56,867 nucleotides of DNA from Asterionellopsis glacialis (lineage: Eukaryota; Bacillariophyta; Plagiogrammaphyceae; Rhaphoneidales; Asterionellopsidaceae), in contig WKLE02004560.1 of NCBI GenBank assembly GCA_014885115.2, positions 1 to 56,867 of the forward strand, read 5' to 3'. This document shows positions 10,096 to 20,435 of the stretch, piece after piece (the first letter of the stretch is position 1; each line of letters begins with the position of its first letter). The notes beneath the pieces were generated by a model. The model was not told the DNA's origin and ran no database searches. It was given only the letters and a program-made list of their open reading frames with translations. The translations under genes and the position numbers were made by a program.

Positions 10096-10896
10096 TTATT
10101 TATGAATAAGAGGGACGTATCGGACTCCTAATAACATTTTCTTTTCAAAGTCAGAATCGTGAAATGTCTTTGATTCTGCAACGCGTTCTACCTTATACAA
10201 GGCTTGAGAACCACCATCAGGACCTACAGGTATAACTAAAACACCGCCGACGCGTAATTGCATCATGAGATTTTGAGGGAAGCTATCTGCTGCAGCACCG
10301 ACATGTATGGCATCGAACGGACTCTTATCAGGCAAGCCCTTCCATCCATCACCCACAGACACATGAACAATGTTGTTATCTAACAAATCTTGATCTTCTT
10401 TACCAATGTTTTCCTTGGTCATATCCACTAATTCTGGGAATACATCAATCCCATACACTTTACCAGGTTTGCCTAAAATTGGGTCATGTGTCGTATCATC
10501 TACTAACCTCCCCAATGCAGCTGTTAAATACCCTGACCCACAACCTACATCCATAATGTTAACACTGGATGCTTTACTTTGTTGAAGGTAGGGTAACATT
10601 TCTTGCATAGCATGCGCATGCATGTGTGGTGCTGATATAGTTTGACCACACCCAATAGCCAGGGGTGTATCAATGTATTCAGCACCTTGACTGAAATTTA
10701 AATCACCAATATAATTTTTACGATCCACCTTGGTCAAGACTTGACGAACTTGAGGACTTGTTATAACTTGGGATCGTACCAATGAATCGATCAAATCACG
10801 TTGATGACGACCTTGAGCACGCATAAACATCATGAAAATATTTGGAAATAATGGTAATAAGGCAAAGGCTTCTCTACGTTTCATCAATCCAAACAT
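10096..10896 (-). CDS. PCMT: Protein-L-isoaspartate O-methyltransferase
   Basis: Intact 266-aa ORF. The enzyme uses S-adenosylmethionine to methylate L-isoaspartyl residues and so starts repair of aged proteins. Seen in the sequence: an N-terminal helical part (LIDSLVRSQVITSPQV), the family signature GQTISAPHMHA at about residues 84-94, the SAM-binding loop DVGCGSGYLTAALG at about 116-129, and VHVGAAADSFP-like and GGVLVIPVG strands later. Length is slightly above the usual 210-230 aa because of about 30 extra N-terminal residues containing a hydrophobic patch (FALLPLFPNIFMMFM), perhaps a targeting or membrane segment. It is divergent from the CMC4 gene across 0.7 kb. Confidence 0.9.
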   Translation of the reverse strand: MFGLMKRREAFALLPLFPNIFMMFMRAQGRHQRDLIDSLVRSQVITSPQVRQVLTKVDRKNYIGDLNFSQGAEYIDTPLAIGCGQTISAPHMHAHAMQEMLPYLQQSKASSVNIMDVGCGSGYLTAALGRLVDDTTHDPILGKPGKVYGIDVFPELVDMTKENIGKEDQDLLDNNIVHVSVGDGWKGLPDKSPFDAIHVGAAADSFPQNLMMQLRVGGVLVIPVGPDGGSQALYKVERVAESKTFHDSDFEKKMLLGVRYVPLIHK

Positions 10897-11624
10897 GTAT
10901 AATATTAGTATTATGTTTTTTGTTGGTTTGCTATTGTTGTATTGCTTCGTTTCGTTCTTTCTTTCTTCTTCTTTTTTTTAGTGAATAGGAATATCTATAG
11001 GAAGAAGAGAATTGAAGCAATCGTATCTGTATCGTGTGAGTATACTATTTTGTTTCTTGTTGGTACGATACAAGCAAAGATTTTAGGAGACAAGTTCGTG
11101 TACGGTAGGTAGTTGGGAACGCTATTTCTTCTTCTCGCGGAAAGATAGCCAGAGAGGCGGGGGGGTAATCTTGAAAAATCTGTGTCTACTCTTGAACAGT
11201 GTGAACAAACAGGGTGCTTTTGGAGTGAAAGAGAAATCGTCTCCCTGGGTGAAAAAATGAGAACCGTTGTCAACTGCGTCTGTTTGGTGTCTTTCTGTTT
11301 GTCTGAAATTAATGCTCATTTGGTTTCCTTTCTCAAATCTATATTCCAAGCTACAAACAATGACATATAAGTCTGTTCTTTGTCCGACTCCCTCCAACCA
11401 GAGAATGCCCACCTTTTTCTTCTTCTTCTTGTCGTCATTCTCTTCTCTCTTGACGTGATCCCATTGCACATTGGCAACTTGATTGTTGTCACCCATCGAA
11501 TGTCATTTCCCAACGAAACGCGTGTTGAAATAATCAAAGAAGTATACAGATAGTATCTTCAAGTCCATAGTAGAATAGAATTTTATAATAAATAAATACT
11601 CTCTCTAGAGAGGAAAGAAGAATC
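10897..11624. promoter_or_regulatory. Divergent promoter of methyltransferase and CMC4 genes
   Basis: A 728-bp spacer. Just before the CMC4 start it contains TTTTATAATAAATAAATACT followed by the perfect palindrome CTCTCTAGAGAG (11601-11612), only 13 bp from the ATG. Pyrimidine-rich tracts lie at about 10950-10980 and 11417-11450. ORFs seen here are short and lack recognisable content. Confidence 0.45.
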
Positions 11625-11861
11625 ATGCCAAGCAGTGGTGACAATTCTCGTCATGACCAAAGTAGGAGTAACAGTAGTACTACTACTACAGGTAATGGTG
11701 GTTCAAATGTAACTTCGGAACAACAAGAACAAAAATGTCAAAAACAAGCATGTGCAATACAATGGTGTCTTTCGAAACGTAATCATCAAGAAGAAGCATG
11801 TCAAGATTTTATCAAGTCATGGAAAGAATGTTTAGAACAACATGCTGCGTCAAGTAAGTAA
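11625..11861 (+). CDS. CMC4: Twin CX9C mitochondrial protein, CMC4-like
   Basis: A 78-aa ORF. Its second half has two exact C-X9-C pairs (CQKQACAIQWC and CQDFIKSWKEC) plus one extra Cys, and the string CQKQAC is typical of CMC4 (p8/MTCP1 locus in animals). Such proteins are imported into the mitochondrial intermembrane space by the Mia40 disulfide relay and act around respiratory-chain assembly. The first 35 residues are Ser/Thr/Asn-rich and not conserved. The stop lies within AAGTAAGTAACC, which also resembles a splice donor, so a longer C-terminus is possible. Confidence 0.85.
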   Translation: MPSSGDNSRHDQSRSNSSTTTTGNGGSNVTSEQQEQKCQKQACAIQWCLSKRNHQEEACQDFIKSWKECLEQHAASSK

Positions 11862-12641
11862 CCGATACCAATGTGTAACACAAAAGAAAACAAGGTAACA
11901 GTACAACAACAAATATATATATATGAATGATTCAGACATGTGATGCATTCATGTTGTATCATGTACACGTGAACTACACAGAATATTGGAATTTCAAAAA
12001 AAAAATGATAATGATGATCATTATTCGTGTCTATTGAGTAGCTTATTGCAAAAAGTACGCAAGGATGAGATGATGTATTTACGTACAGTCATGGTTGTTA
12101 CAGAAAATTCAAGAATATTTAAAATTGCCTTTTCGAATAGGTGTTTAAAAAAAAAAAAACTGATTGATTGCTCAATAAGGTAATAATCAGAGTTACAAAG
12201 AAACGATTTTTTTTTTTTCCCTCGTCAATTCTAGATGGACTACTTGCACAGACCGAGTAAGAGTGTAGAGATAGTTTTTTTGTAAAATTAGAATATATTA
12301 TTAGTATGCATGAACTCTCAACCACCAAAAGTATGCTGCGTTTACAAAGAATGAAAGTGATTGAAAATTGAAAATGGGATTAGTATTCTCAAGTTATTTT
12401 ATACATGCACACACTGGTATTCTCGTACGAAAACTGTAATTCACAAACATCATTCAAGTTAAAGTTCATCATACCTGACTCCTGTAATTGTATAGACAGA
12501 CAGACGTTCTTCTTTGATTCTCTGTGTAGATTCAAAGATCGTGTAGGCAGACAGATGGTTCCTCCGTGCCAATCAAAAAAAAAAAAAAGTCAAAAAGTTT
12601 GCATAGAATGCACAAGAAGGAAAAGGCCATGTTGTGTTTAC

Positions 12642-12674
<33 letters not shown>

Positions 12675-12926
12675 CACCATTATATTATAAAACAATACAT
12701 TCTCTGCAACCAACAACACACAAACATTTCGCTCGTGTCAATACTATTCTTGTTTTCAACCTACCCCCATATTAAATTCAAGAAAAAACCAAGTTTGTTT
12801 TGATTAGGAAGAAAAAATCGAAAATATATCTATAAAAACAGCTCTCTCTCTCTCTCGAAAGAATTTAAGTTTTGAAAATCCGTCCCTTTGTCGCTATTTT
12901 CCAAAAAAAGTAGGAAAAAAAAAAAC
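11862..12926. repeat. Low-complexity spacer with homopolymer and triplet runs
   Basis: About 1.06 kb with no credible gene. It contains A runs (about 11997, 12147, 12576), a T run at about 12209, a (CAA)n array at about 12641-12674, and a (CT)n tract at 12842-12856 some 70 bp before the next ATG. The CAA array gives false ORFs with Thr or Asn runs. Confidence 0.6.
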
Positions 12927-13646
12927 ATGTCTTCCTTGCAACAAGCTGCAGGGACATTCAACGACATGAAAGCAAATGGTACAAATACAAAGTCTCAAGG
13001 AGGAGGTTCATTTGAATCCTGTTTTGCATCTGGTTTAGATTTATCTGAATTTAGTGCTACAGCTGCTGCTACTGCTGCTGCACCATTATCATCTACTACG
13101 ACTACGACTACGACGACTGTCAACACTTCAAGTGCAGCAGCACAACTTTTACAAGTCAAGGCACAAGAATCCGAAATGAAACAACAAGAAGAACAAGAAG
13201 AAATACGAATGCAACACGTTATACAAAAACGTACACAACAATTAGAACGGTCGTTATCGAATCGTGCTATTTTCCAAGGTGCATCTATACCCAAGGTAGA
13301 ACCTCCCACAACACCCGTACTCATTGGAGGAGGAGAATACAACAATAACAATAATAATAATAATAACCATCCAACTTCTATGATGCAAGAAGGGAAAGAT
13401 TTATTAATTGGGACAGATATATTTACAACATTAGTAGGTATGCATGGACAAGATGAACATGGTGGTGGTGGTGGTGGTAATAGTAATAGAGGGAGTAACA
13501 GCTATAGAAGATCCAATAATGGAAAAGCAACACAACGAAAAAAATATCAATCTGCAAGACGAACCGTATCGTCACAACAACAGAATGGTTCCAACATGGT
13601 GAAGAAAAATGTCATCAAGAAGAAAAACAAACGTTCCAAGTATTAA
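12927..13646 (+). CDS. Unknown low-complexity, basic-tailed protein
   Basis: The ORF from ATG 12927 (MSSLQQAAGTF) gives 239 aa; the frame runs further upstream only from a TTG. It has Ala/Thr-rich (residues about 40-65), Gln/Glu-rich coiled-coil-like (about 75-110), Asn-run and Gly-run segments, then a strongly basic end (KKNVIKKKNKRSKY) resembling a nuclear signal. The segment QRTQQLERSLSNRAIFQG-like around residue 105-120 and DLLIGTDIFTTL around 160 are the only non-repetitive parts. No family recognised. Confidence 0.6.
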   Translation: MSSLQQAAGTFNDMKANGTNTKSQGGGSFESCFASGLDLSEFSATAAATAAAPLSSTTTTTTTTVNTSSAAAQLLQVKAQESEMKQQEEQEEIRMQHVIQKRTQQLERSLSNRAIFQGASIPKVEPPTTPVLIGGGEYNNNNNNNNNHPTSMMQEGKDLLIGTDIFTTLVGMHGQDEHGGGGGGNSNRGSNSYRRSNNGKATQRKKYQSARRTVSSQQQNGSNMVKKNVIKKKNKRSKY

Positions 13647-13788
13647 ATATATAGAAAAAAAAAACGAATGATATACAATACACATTTTTGAAAAAGCACA
13701 TCTCGCAGCTACTAGAGTTTATACTATGGGAACAAAAAGGTCTAAAACATAATTTTAATACTCTTGTTATTATTATTATTATTATTAT

Positions 13789-14907
13789 CTATGCCCACCA
13801 TCGTGATGGTGATGACGACGACGACGACGACGATTTATTTTCAGATACGGATGCCTCATCATTATTTATATTCTTCCTCCTCCAAGGTGTAAGCCACTTC
13901 CATCGATTGGTCTCGTTTGTATCACTGCTGTATCTTGTTTTAATCTCGTGTGCAGTATTATTATCATTCATATCATTTGATTGTGATCTATTCCACCACC
14001 ACGAATTGTTATAGTTAGTATCGGTTGTTTGATTTATCTGTTGTTTTTGTTCTTGAACTTGTTTTTCCTCATTATTCTTGTCATTTCCTCTCGTAGTAGT
14101 ACTACTAGTAGTAGTTCCTTTTTCAAATGTATATCGTATTAGTTCTTTGGGTAGAGTAGTGGCAAAGCCATATATACCAATAGCTGCCAAGGACCATCCA
14201 AAGAACCATTTTATAGCTTTATCACGTGTAGCTTTCGCTTGATGGAGTAATCCAAAGAAATGACGTTTGGTGGATTCCTTCATCCGTTGTTGGGTATGTT
14301 GTAGATGTTCTGTAGCTTCTTGTGTCGTATGTTTGAAATGTTTAGTAGCTTTTTGAGATGTATCCTTCATCATTGTAGATGCCGATTGTGTCACTTGTTG
14401 AATTTGATTTGATACTTGTTTTTGTGTAGGTATAGGTATAGTATTATTAGTATGTTTACGTTTGGTGGATATTACATTTTGGGTAACTGCGTAGTGTGCT
14501 ACATTTTTAATTTTATTGTGTACTTCTTGTTGGGCTTTTTCTAATGCTGATCTTGTGGATGTTGTAGCTTTAGTTGTAACATGAGTTACTTTAGATTTAC
14601 TTGTTTCGAATGCTTTGGTCAAGGTAGATTTACTTGTTTCAAATAATGCGTTCCGTGCATTTTGTGTAATTGTAGGACGATTGTCACTTGTTGGATGCCA
14701 TGCTTCTTGTTGTGGATGATTATTTTTATTTTTTGGGGGGAGGAATAAGGAGGTAGGTGTTTCGTAATTTGTGGTAGTAGTAGTAGTGTTCTTGTTGTGT
14801 TTTGGAATCTCGTAATGATTTTCCAATATCTTTTTCTTGTTACTACTATTCTTGGTCAAAATTCCCTTGACCTTTTCCGTCAATTGTGTTCGAAAACTAT
14901 TCCACAT
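13789..14907 (-). CDS. Unknown protein with amphipathic repeat helices and one membrane segment
   Basis: Intact 372-aa ORF with its ATG at 14907. Residues about 80-230 are rich in Thr, Lys, Gln, His and Ala with repeating phrases (FETSKS twice, KATKHFKHTTQEATEHLQH), suggesting long amphipathic helices of the kind found in LEA or lipid-droplet-binding proteins. A hydrophobic stretch (WFFGWSLAAIGIYGFATTL) follows at about residues 234-252. The C-terminal 100 residues are Asn/Ser-rich and disordered, ending in an acidic Ser run. No family was recognised. The downstream end contains (GAC)n and (ATT)n runs. It is divergent from RPN1. Confidence 0.55.
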   Translation of the reverse strand: MWNSFRTQLTEKVKGILTKNSSNKKKILENHYEIPKHNKNTTTTTTNYETPTSLFLPPKNKNNHPQQEAWHPTSDNRPTITQNARNALFETSKSTLTKAFETSKSKVTHVTTKATTSTRSALEKAQQEVHNKIKNVAHYAVTQNVISTKRKHTNNTIPIPTQKQVSNQIQQVTQSASTMMKDTSQKATKHFKHTTQEATEHLQHTQQRMKESTKRHFFGLLHQAKATRDKAIKWFFGWSLAAIGIYGFATTLPKELIRYTFEKGTTTSSTTTRGNDKNNEEKQVQEQKQQINQTTDTNYNNSWWWNRSQSNDMNDNNTAHEIKTRYSSDTNETNRWKWLTPWRRKNINNDEASVSENKSSSSSSSSPSRWWA

Positions 14908-15567
14908 TGTGTAAATAAGGTACTATGAAAGAAGCTTGTATTTGAAATAAAAAGAGAGAGAGAGAGAGAGAGACGAGGACTTGATCTCATCCGTGTAATG
15001 AATCTGTTCTCTCTTAGAAATGACAACACAAGTCGTCGATAGGATGGTGTGTATGTGTATGTGTATGTGTTGGATGAGATTGGAGGGAGGGGAAAAAGAG
15101 AGAGAGAGAGTGAAGTGTTTTTCGTGACAAGGTTACTCGAGTTCTGGGCAGAGGAAAATAATTTAGAGAATATGAGGGTTGAGGTTTTGCTTTTTAGAGA
15201 GAGAGTAGTAGAAAACACACATCATGAACAATTTTGTTGTCTGTGTGCTTGTCTTTTTTGGATATAAAGTTAGTTTTCCTTGGAGATTTCTCGAAGATTT
15301 TATACGGAAGACTGCAAGACTTCGATTTTCTTTTGCATTCGTGATCTTTCCAAGAGAGAGAGAGGATTGATAGAGAAAGAGCGATAGGTATCGAAGTCGA
15401 CAGTAGTCTAGTAGATTTGGACGTCTGTGACAAGGGAGGGGTGGGGGGACAAGATTTGAATATCACAGGGCATCCATATTGACTACCGCAGTGCCGTGTT
15501 ATTATTTAGTACGCTGTGGTTCAAGTTTGTCATTTTCCCTATCACATGAAACAAGCGAAACAACACG
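14908..15567. promoter_or_regulatory. Divergent promoter with GA/CT tracts upstream of RPN1
   Basis: A 660-bp spacer with repeated (GA)n tracts on the plus strand at about 14951-14973, 15096-15110, 15198-15207 and 15353-15363, plus a (TGTATG)n stretch near 15050-15068. Such purine tracts are candidates for promoter or nucleosome-free elements; function is inferred. Confidence 0.5.
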
Positions 15568-18500
15568 ATGGCACCTATTGATAAGAAAGACGATACGGCT
15601 GTCGAAATGACAGCTGAAACTGATAAAAAGGACAAGAAGGATGATAAGAAAAAGAATAAAGACAAGGCAGAAGAAGAAGAAAATGCCTTGTCGGAAGAAG
15701 ATCAAGAATTAAAGGAACGATTAGATACATGTGTTTCGACAGTGTTGAATGTCGACAAGGAAGAGGCTGTGACTGTTCCCCTTCGTCTCAAGGCATTGGA
15801 TGTGATTGTGACAGAACTCCGTACGGCAACATCGAGTATGACATCTGTCCCGAAACCGTTGAAGTTTTTACGTCCACACTTTGCTGACATTAAAAGACTT
15901 CACAGTACCATTGTGGACGAAACCAAGGAGGATGAATCTTCGATTGGAAATGATTTACTTGAATTGAAGGCACGATTGGCGGATGTACTTTCAGTCCTTT
16001 CCATGACAATGGGTAATCATGGTATGTACTTTAAAAAAAAAACTTATCGGATTGGTTGGTTGTTGTCCAATTGAGGTGACTCTTGTTTGCTGTCTTTGTG
16101 AGATGATGATGTTCCCCCGCCAACCTCACAATGATTTTTTCCTCCCTGCATTACTGTTTCGTTTCACTAATAACTTTTACAGATGAACGAGAGAGTCTCA
16201 AATTCAAACTTTCTGGTATGAAGGATTATGATTTATTGGAATCCCGTGGATCGAAATCTGCCAATGCTGAAGATAATTTGGGTTCTTGGGGACATGAATT
16301 TGTTCGTAGTTTGGCGGGTGAAATTGGTCAAGAATACAATGAACGTGTCTTGAATGGTGCCGATCCGGACGCCGACGAACCCTTCCAAGATTTGTTGGGG
16401 ATGGTGGATGTGATTGTACCCTTCCATGTGACACATAATGCTGAAGCGGAGGCTGTGGATCTATTGATCGAAGTTCAACGTCTCAAAAACTTATTAAAAC
16501 TTGATGCGATTGATGAAAACAATTACGGAAGGATATGTCTATATTTGACAAAGACAGCTGATTTCATGTCAGATCCTGATGATTTGGTGGTAAGTTTCAT
16601 AGTGAGAAATAGCAAGATGAGATTAGGGTCCTTTACAGGCGTGTGTGGTCATTGATCGCTCTCTTGATATATCATCATGCTGGGGACACACTCCACTGAC
16701 TCAACTTCAACACTATTGTCTCTTTTGTTTGTTCTTTCAGGAAATGCTTGAAACTGCATATGAAATTTTCCGTAAACAAAACCAATATTTTGATGCTCTC
16801 CGTGTCGCACTTCGTATGAACAGAGACGAAGTTATTGCTGAACTTCTCTCGGAATGTGAGGATGAACTTATGAAGAAGCAAATGTGTCTTCTTTTAGGTC
16901 GACACCGTGTCAATTTTGAAGTGGAGGACGGTGATGATGCTGAGGATTTGAATCAAATGATTGGTAATGAACAATTGAGTGAACAATTCCTTAAGCTTGC
17001 ACAAGATTTGGACGTCATGGATGCAAAAACACCTGAAGATATCTACAAGTCACACTTGGCCGAAACAGGAGGGTTCAGTCGTCGTAGAGATACAGGTGGT
17101 GCACAAGTCGATTCTGCAAGAGCTAATCTTGCTAGTACATTCGTGAATGCATTTGTCAATGCAGGCTTTGGACAAGATAAGCTAATGACGCCCGACAATG
17201 AATGGCTTTACAAAAATAAGGATCATGGTATGATGTCAGCTGCTGCTTCACTTGGATCCATCCTTTTATGGAATGTGGATGAAGGTTTAACACAGATTGA
17301 TAAATTCCTATACTCGTCGGAAGACTACGTTAAGGCCGGTGCTGCGCTTGCCGTCGGAATTTTGAGTAGTGGTGTCCGTAACGATGCTGATCCCGCACTT
17401 GCATTACTATCCGAACATGTCGAAAGTGATGTCCACATTATGAAATGTGCTGCATGTACTGGCCTTGGTATTGCCTACGCTGGAAGCGCTCGTGAGGATG
17501 TCGCTGACTTGCTTATACCCGTTGTGGAAAGTTCCGAGGGTGGTGACAATGGTATGATGGAGGTATGCCTTGCAGGTTTGGCTCTTGGTATGGTTTATGT
17601 TGGAAAGTGTGATGAAAATGTGGGTGGTACCATTGTCCAACGACTCATGGAAGCCACAGAAGAAGAATTAGCACATTCCCATGCACGATTCTTGTGTCTT
17701 GGACTTGGTTTACTTTTCTTGGGTCAAATGGAAAAGGCAGATGCCATGTTGGAAGCACTCCGAACTGTGGACCATAAGATTTCCAAATATGCAGCCATTA
17801 TGCTTGAAAGTTGCGCCTACGCCGGTAGTGGTAATGTGTTGAAGGTCCAAGAAATGCTTCATCAATGTACTGAACATTTGACAGAAGATGCAGAACATCA
17901 AATGGCTGCCGTTATTGGTGTAGGTTTGATTACCTTGGGTGAAGATGTTGGATCCGAAATGGCCTTGCGAGCATTTGATCACTTGTTACATTACTGTGAA
18001 CTCCCCATTAAGAGGGCCGTGCCATTAGCATTGGCTGTATTGCACATTTCAGATCCTGATTTTGCCGTGATTGATCAACTTTCCCGATTATCACATGACC
18101 CGGATACTGAAATTTCTCAAAATGCCATCATTGGTTTGGGTGTTGTGAGCGCTGGTACTAACAACTCAAGAGTCGCAGGGTTGTTACGACAATTGAGTGA
18201 ATTTTACAGTAAGGAGGCAGGTCACATCTTTTGCGTCCGTATTGCACAAGGTCTTTTACATATGGGTAAGGGTTTGATTACACTAAACCCCATCCATTCT
18301 GACCGTATGTTGATGAGTGGGCCTGCGTTGGGCAGTATGCTTATACTCCTTCATTCCTTCTTTGATTTGAAGAATACGTTGTTGGATAAGAGTCACTATC
18401 TTCTATACTATTTGACGTGCGCTATGAATCCAAGAATGCTCATTACAGTGAATGAGGATATGTCATGGAGACCAGTCACTGTTCGTGTCGGTCAAGCTGT

Positions 18501-18690
18501 TGAAACTGTCGGACAAGCTGGTAAGCCTAAACGAATTACAGGTTTCCAAACACATACGTCTCCTGTCTTGCTTGCCTCTAAGGAACGAGCTGAACTGGGT
18601 ACGGATGAAGTGTTGAGTGTCAGTAGTGTCCTTGAAGGTATTGTTATCCTCAAGGATAATCCTGATTACGAACCAGAAGAAAGCAAATAA
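15568..18690 (+). CDS. RPN1: 26S proteasome regulatory subunit RPN1 (PSMD2), three exons
   Basis: Exons 15568-16021, 16183-16589 and 16741-18690 join through GT-AG introns of 161 and 151 nt to give 936 aa, close to the usual size. RPN1 is the largest base subunit of the 19S particle and binds ubiquitin-like domains and substrate shuttles. Seen: a Lys/Glu-rich N-terminus (KKDKKDDKKKNKDKAEEEE), the conserved EAVDLLIEVQRL and RICLYLTKTADF segments before the second junction, then from about residue 400 a series of proteasome/cyclosome repeats (GAALAVGILSSGV, CTGLGIAYAGS, LAGLALGMVYVGKC, LGLGLLFLGQ, IIGLGVVSAGT). The end (ILKDNPDYEP) matches the family C-terminus. A decayed copy of part of exon 3 lies at 21669-22016. 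Confidence 0.96.
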
Positions 18691-18827
18691 ACACAAAAAT
18701 ATATTATATAAATGAACGATGATTCAACACCAAAAAGTTTACGGGTAATAAATGATACGAAAAAAAGACAAAAGATAAATTAGCATACAAAAATAATAAA
18801 CCAAACAGCGAACGTTTAAGTCCATCT
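18691..18827 (+). terminator. RPN1 3' flank
   Basis: AT-rich 3' flank with AATAAA-like strings (GGGTAATAAATG near 18744, AATAATAAACC near 18790). The stretch from about 18774 (AAGATAAATTAGCATAC) recurs beside the RPN1 remnant near 22007-22040. Confidence 0.5.
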
Positions 18828-18948
18828 GTTGTAGTTTTTGCCTTTTTAATTGAGGAAACTTATTCGTTTACTTGCCTTTCCAAAAAAGGCACGAGATGAC
18901 CATGGTTCCCAACCATGTTTCATTTCTATTGTACATTCATCATGGTGA
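18828..18948 (-). pseudogene. Duplicated 3' end of the GT2 gene
   Basis: About 120 bp closely match 22105-22228, the 3' untranslated end and last ~30 codons of the GT2 gene (shared: TTATTCGTTTACTTGCCTTT and GGTTCCCAACCATGTTTCAT). The copy ends abruptly near 18946, where transposon-like sequence begins. It cannot encode anything alone. Confidence 0.85.
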
Positions 18949-18954
18949 AATTCT

Positions 18955-19689
18955 GTGCACTACAGGTTGTGCCCTCGGAACTACAAGCAACGCCCTGGTT
19001 GCCTAGCTCACAAGCTTGAAATTTTTGACCAACTCAAGTTACAAATAACACAACAAACTGGGAAGATTGTTGTTTTTAGAGGGCAGATGGATAATGCCAC
19101 CCCTCACCAAGATAAAAAAACTGAAAGAGTTTCAAAATACAAAAAGTGGCCGCTGCTTTTCAAATATCAGCCTGCCTCCCAATTCACCTTTGACAAATGT
19201 ATCTGACGCAACAGTGTTTCTTGCGGCAATGGCAAAGAGGGTCATCACAGAGAATCAAGGACTTTTTAATCATGGGTGGTATCTACATGGGGAGGATCTT
19301 TGGAATACAATTTGAGATGTGTACACCAGGTGTTTCCTGCAGAAACTTTGGCAAGGTCATACATTCATCATTCTCAAATGGTGAATTCAATTTTTCATTG
19401 CAAAGGTGGTGATGATGAGTTTGCCAAGGAGTCAGGTGCACTTCATTGTGGTGTTAGAAGGGCATGTGCACCGTTTTATGCAAATGATGGTGGTGGGGAA
19501 GGAGGAGCAATTGGATCACCAGTCGGAGTTGAAATGATTGAAATGGAAGAAGAGGTGGATTTTAGACAGCTGAGATATCCATCCCCTGATGTCTCTGGTT
19601 ATGAGCTGGAAGATTACCTTTCATTGGAAGAATTGGAGGTGGAATTTAACGAATTTGAAAAGTATTCAACAGCATTGTCACGGCTTTAG
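18955..19689 (+). pseudogene. Broken mariner/Tc1-like DDE transposase
   Basis: Three short frames in series (about 18955-19206, 19067-19315, 19276-19689) together read like the C-terminal half of a Tc1/mariner superfamily transposase. The piece MDNATPH corresponds to the second catalytic Asp region (usually QDNA-PH). LPPNSPLTNVSD corresponds to the third catalytic region, normally PPNSPDTN, with Leu in place of the Asp. The last frame (FPAETLARSYIH and CKGGDDEF) matches the segment after it. At least two frame changes and loss of the catalytic Asp mean it is dead. No terminal inverted repeats were found. The tail of the last frame is acidic and not recognised. Confidence 0.7.
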
Positions 19690-20435
19690 ATGCGAGAAGC
19701 TGGCAAAAATGATGACAAAAATGATGAAAATTCATGATGTTCTTTTGGAAACAAAAATGGCAACAATGCTGTACAATTTACATTAATTTTAGGTGGTTGT
19801 GTTAGTAGTAATGCTTGATTAGTGAAACACTATGATATTATTGTTTTGATGTTGTTGATTGTAGACTTGTTTGCTTGTTCGGTCGGGTTCGTCAAGTTCT
19901 AGATGGAAATGAAAGAAATTGTAAGGAGCCGTACAGTATGTCATTTATCGGTCCGGCGCGTTCCGTACCAGGTACAGTATGTACTAGGCTCTACGCAAGA
20001 TTCTCAAGATTCACAAAGCTAGTGGAAAATTATCGATTAATGGTCAAGTAGTAGAAAAAATATTTGGTTATAAATAATATGTTCGATGTTATTAAAGAAT
20101 AGCATCTTCATGATTGAAAATTTTAATTTTTGACTGAACACCACGATTCATGTGCATGGTCAAGGTCCACAAGTAGCAAGCATTTCGGCTTTCCGAAATA
20201 GGCCAGCGTTCCTTATTTCCAATATGAACCTGCAATATTGTACCCACCTAGTATGAAAAATCAAAAGAAATGTCTCTGATGAGTAATTGTGTATCGCTGA
20301 AGTTTTCATGATATTATTTGGCGACGATGTATGTTTAGAATAACTCTAGGACGGTCAACAAACAAGCCACTACTCTACCATCAATAAAAAGCAAAAGAAA
20401 CAACAGTTGCAATCTTATATTGGACGGGCAGAAAG
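19690..20435. other. Spacer with GTACCAGGTAC motif and a small hairpin
   Basis: About 750 bp without a gene. It contains GTACCAGGTAC at 19965-19975 and a short perfect hairpin, ATTTCGG-CTTT-CCGAAAT, at 20182-20199. The last 60 bp should be the promoter and leader of the GT8-like gene. Confidence 0.5.

Noticed and set aside
12405..12803. Frames with Thr or Asn runs
   Set aside because: Produced by the (CAA)n array in a spacer.
18463..18696. Minus-strand frames opposite RPN1 (also near 16204, 17407 and 17710)
   Set aside because: RPN1 is clearly coding in the other strand and the antisense peptides are not recognisable.
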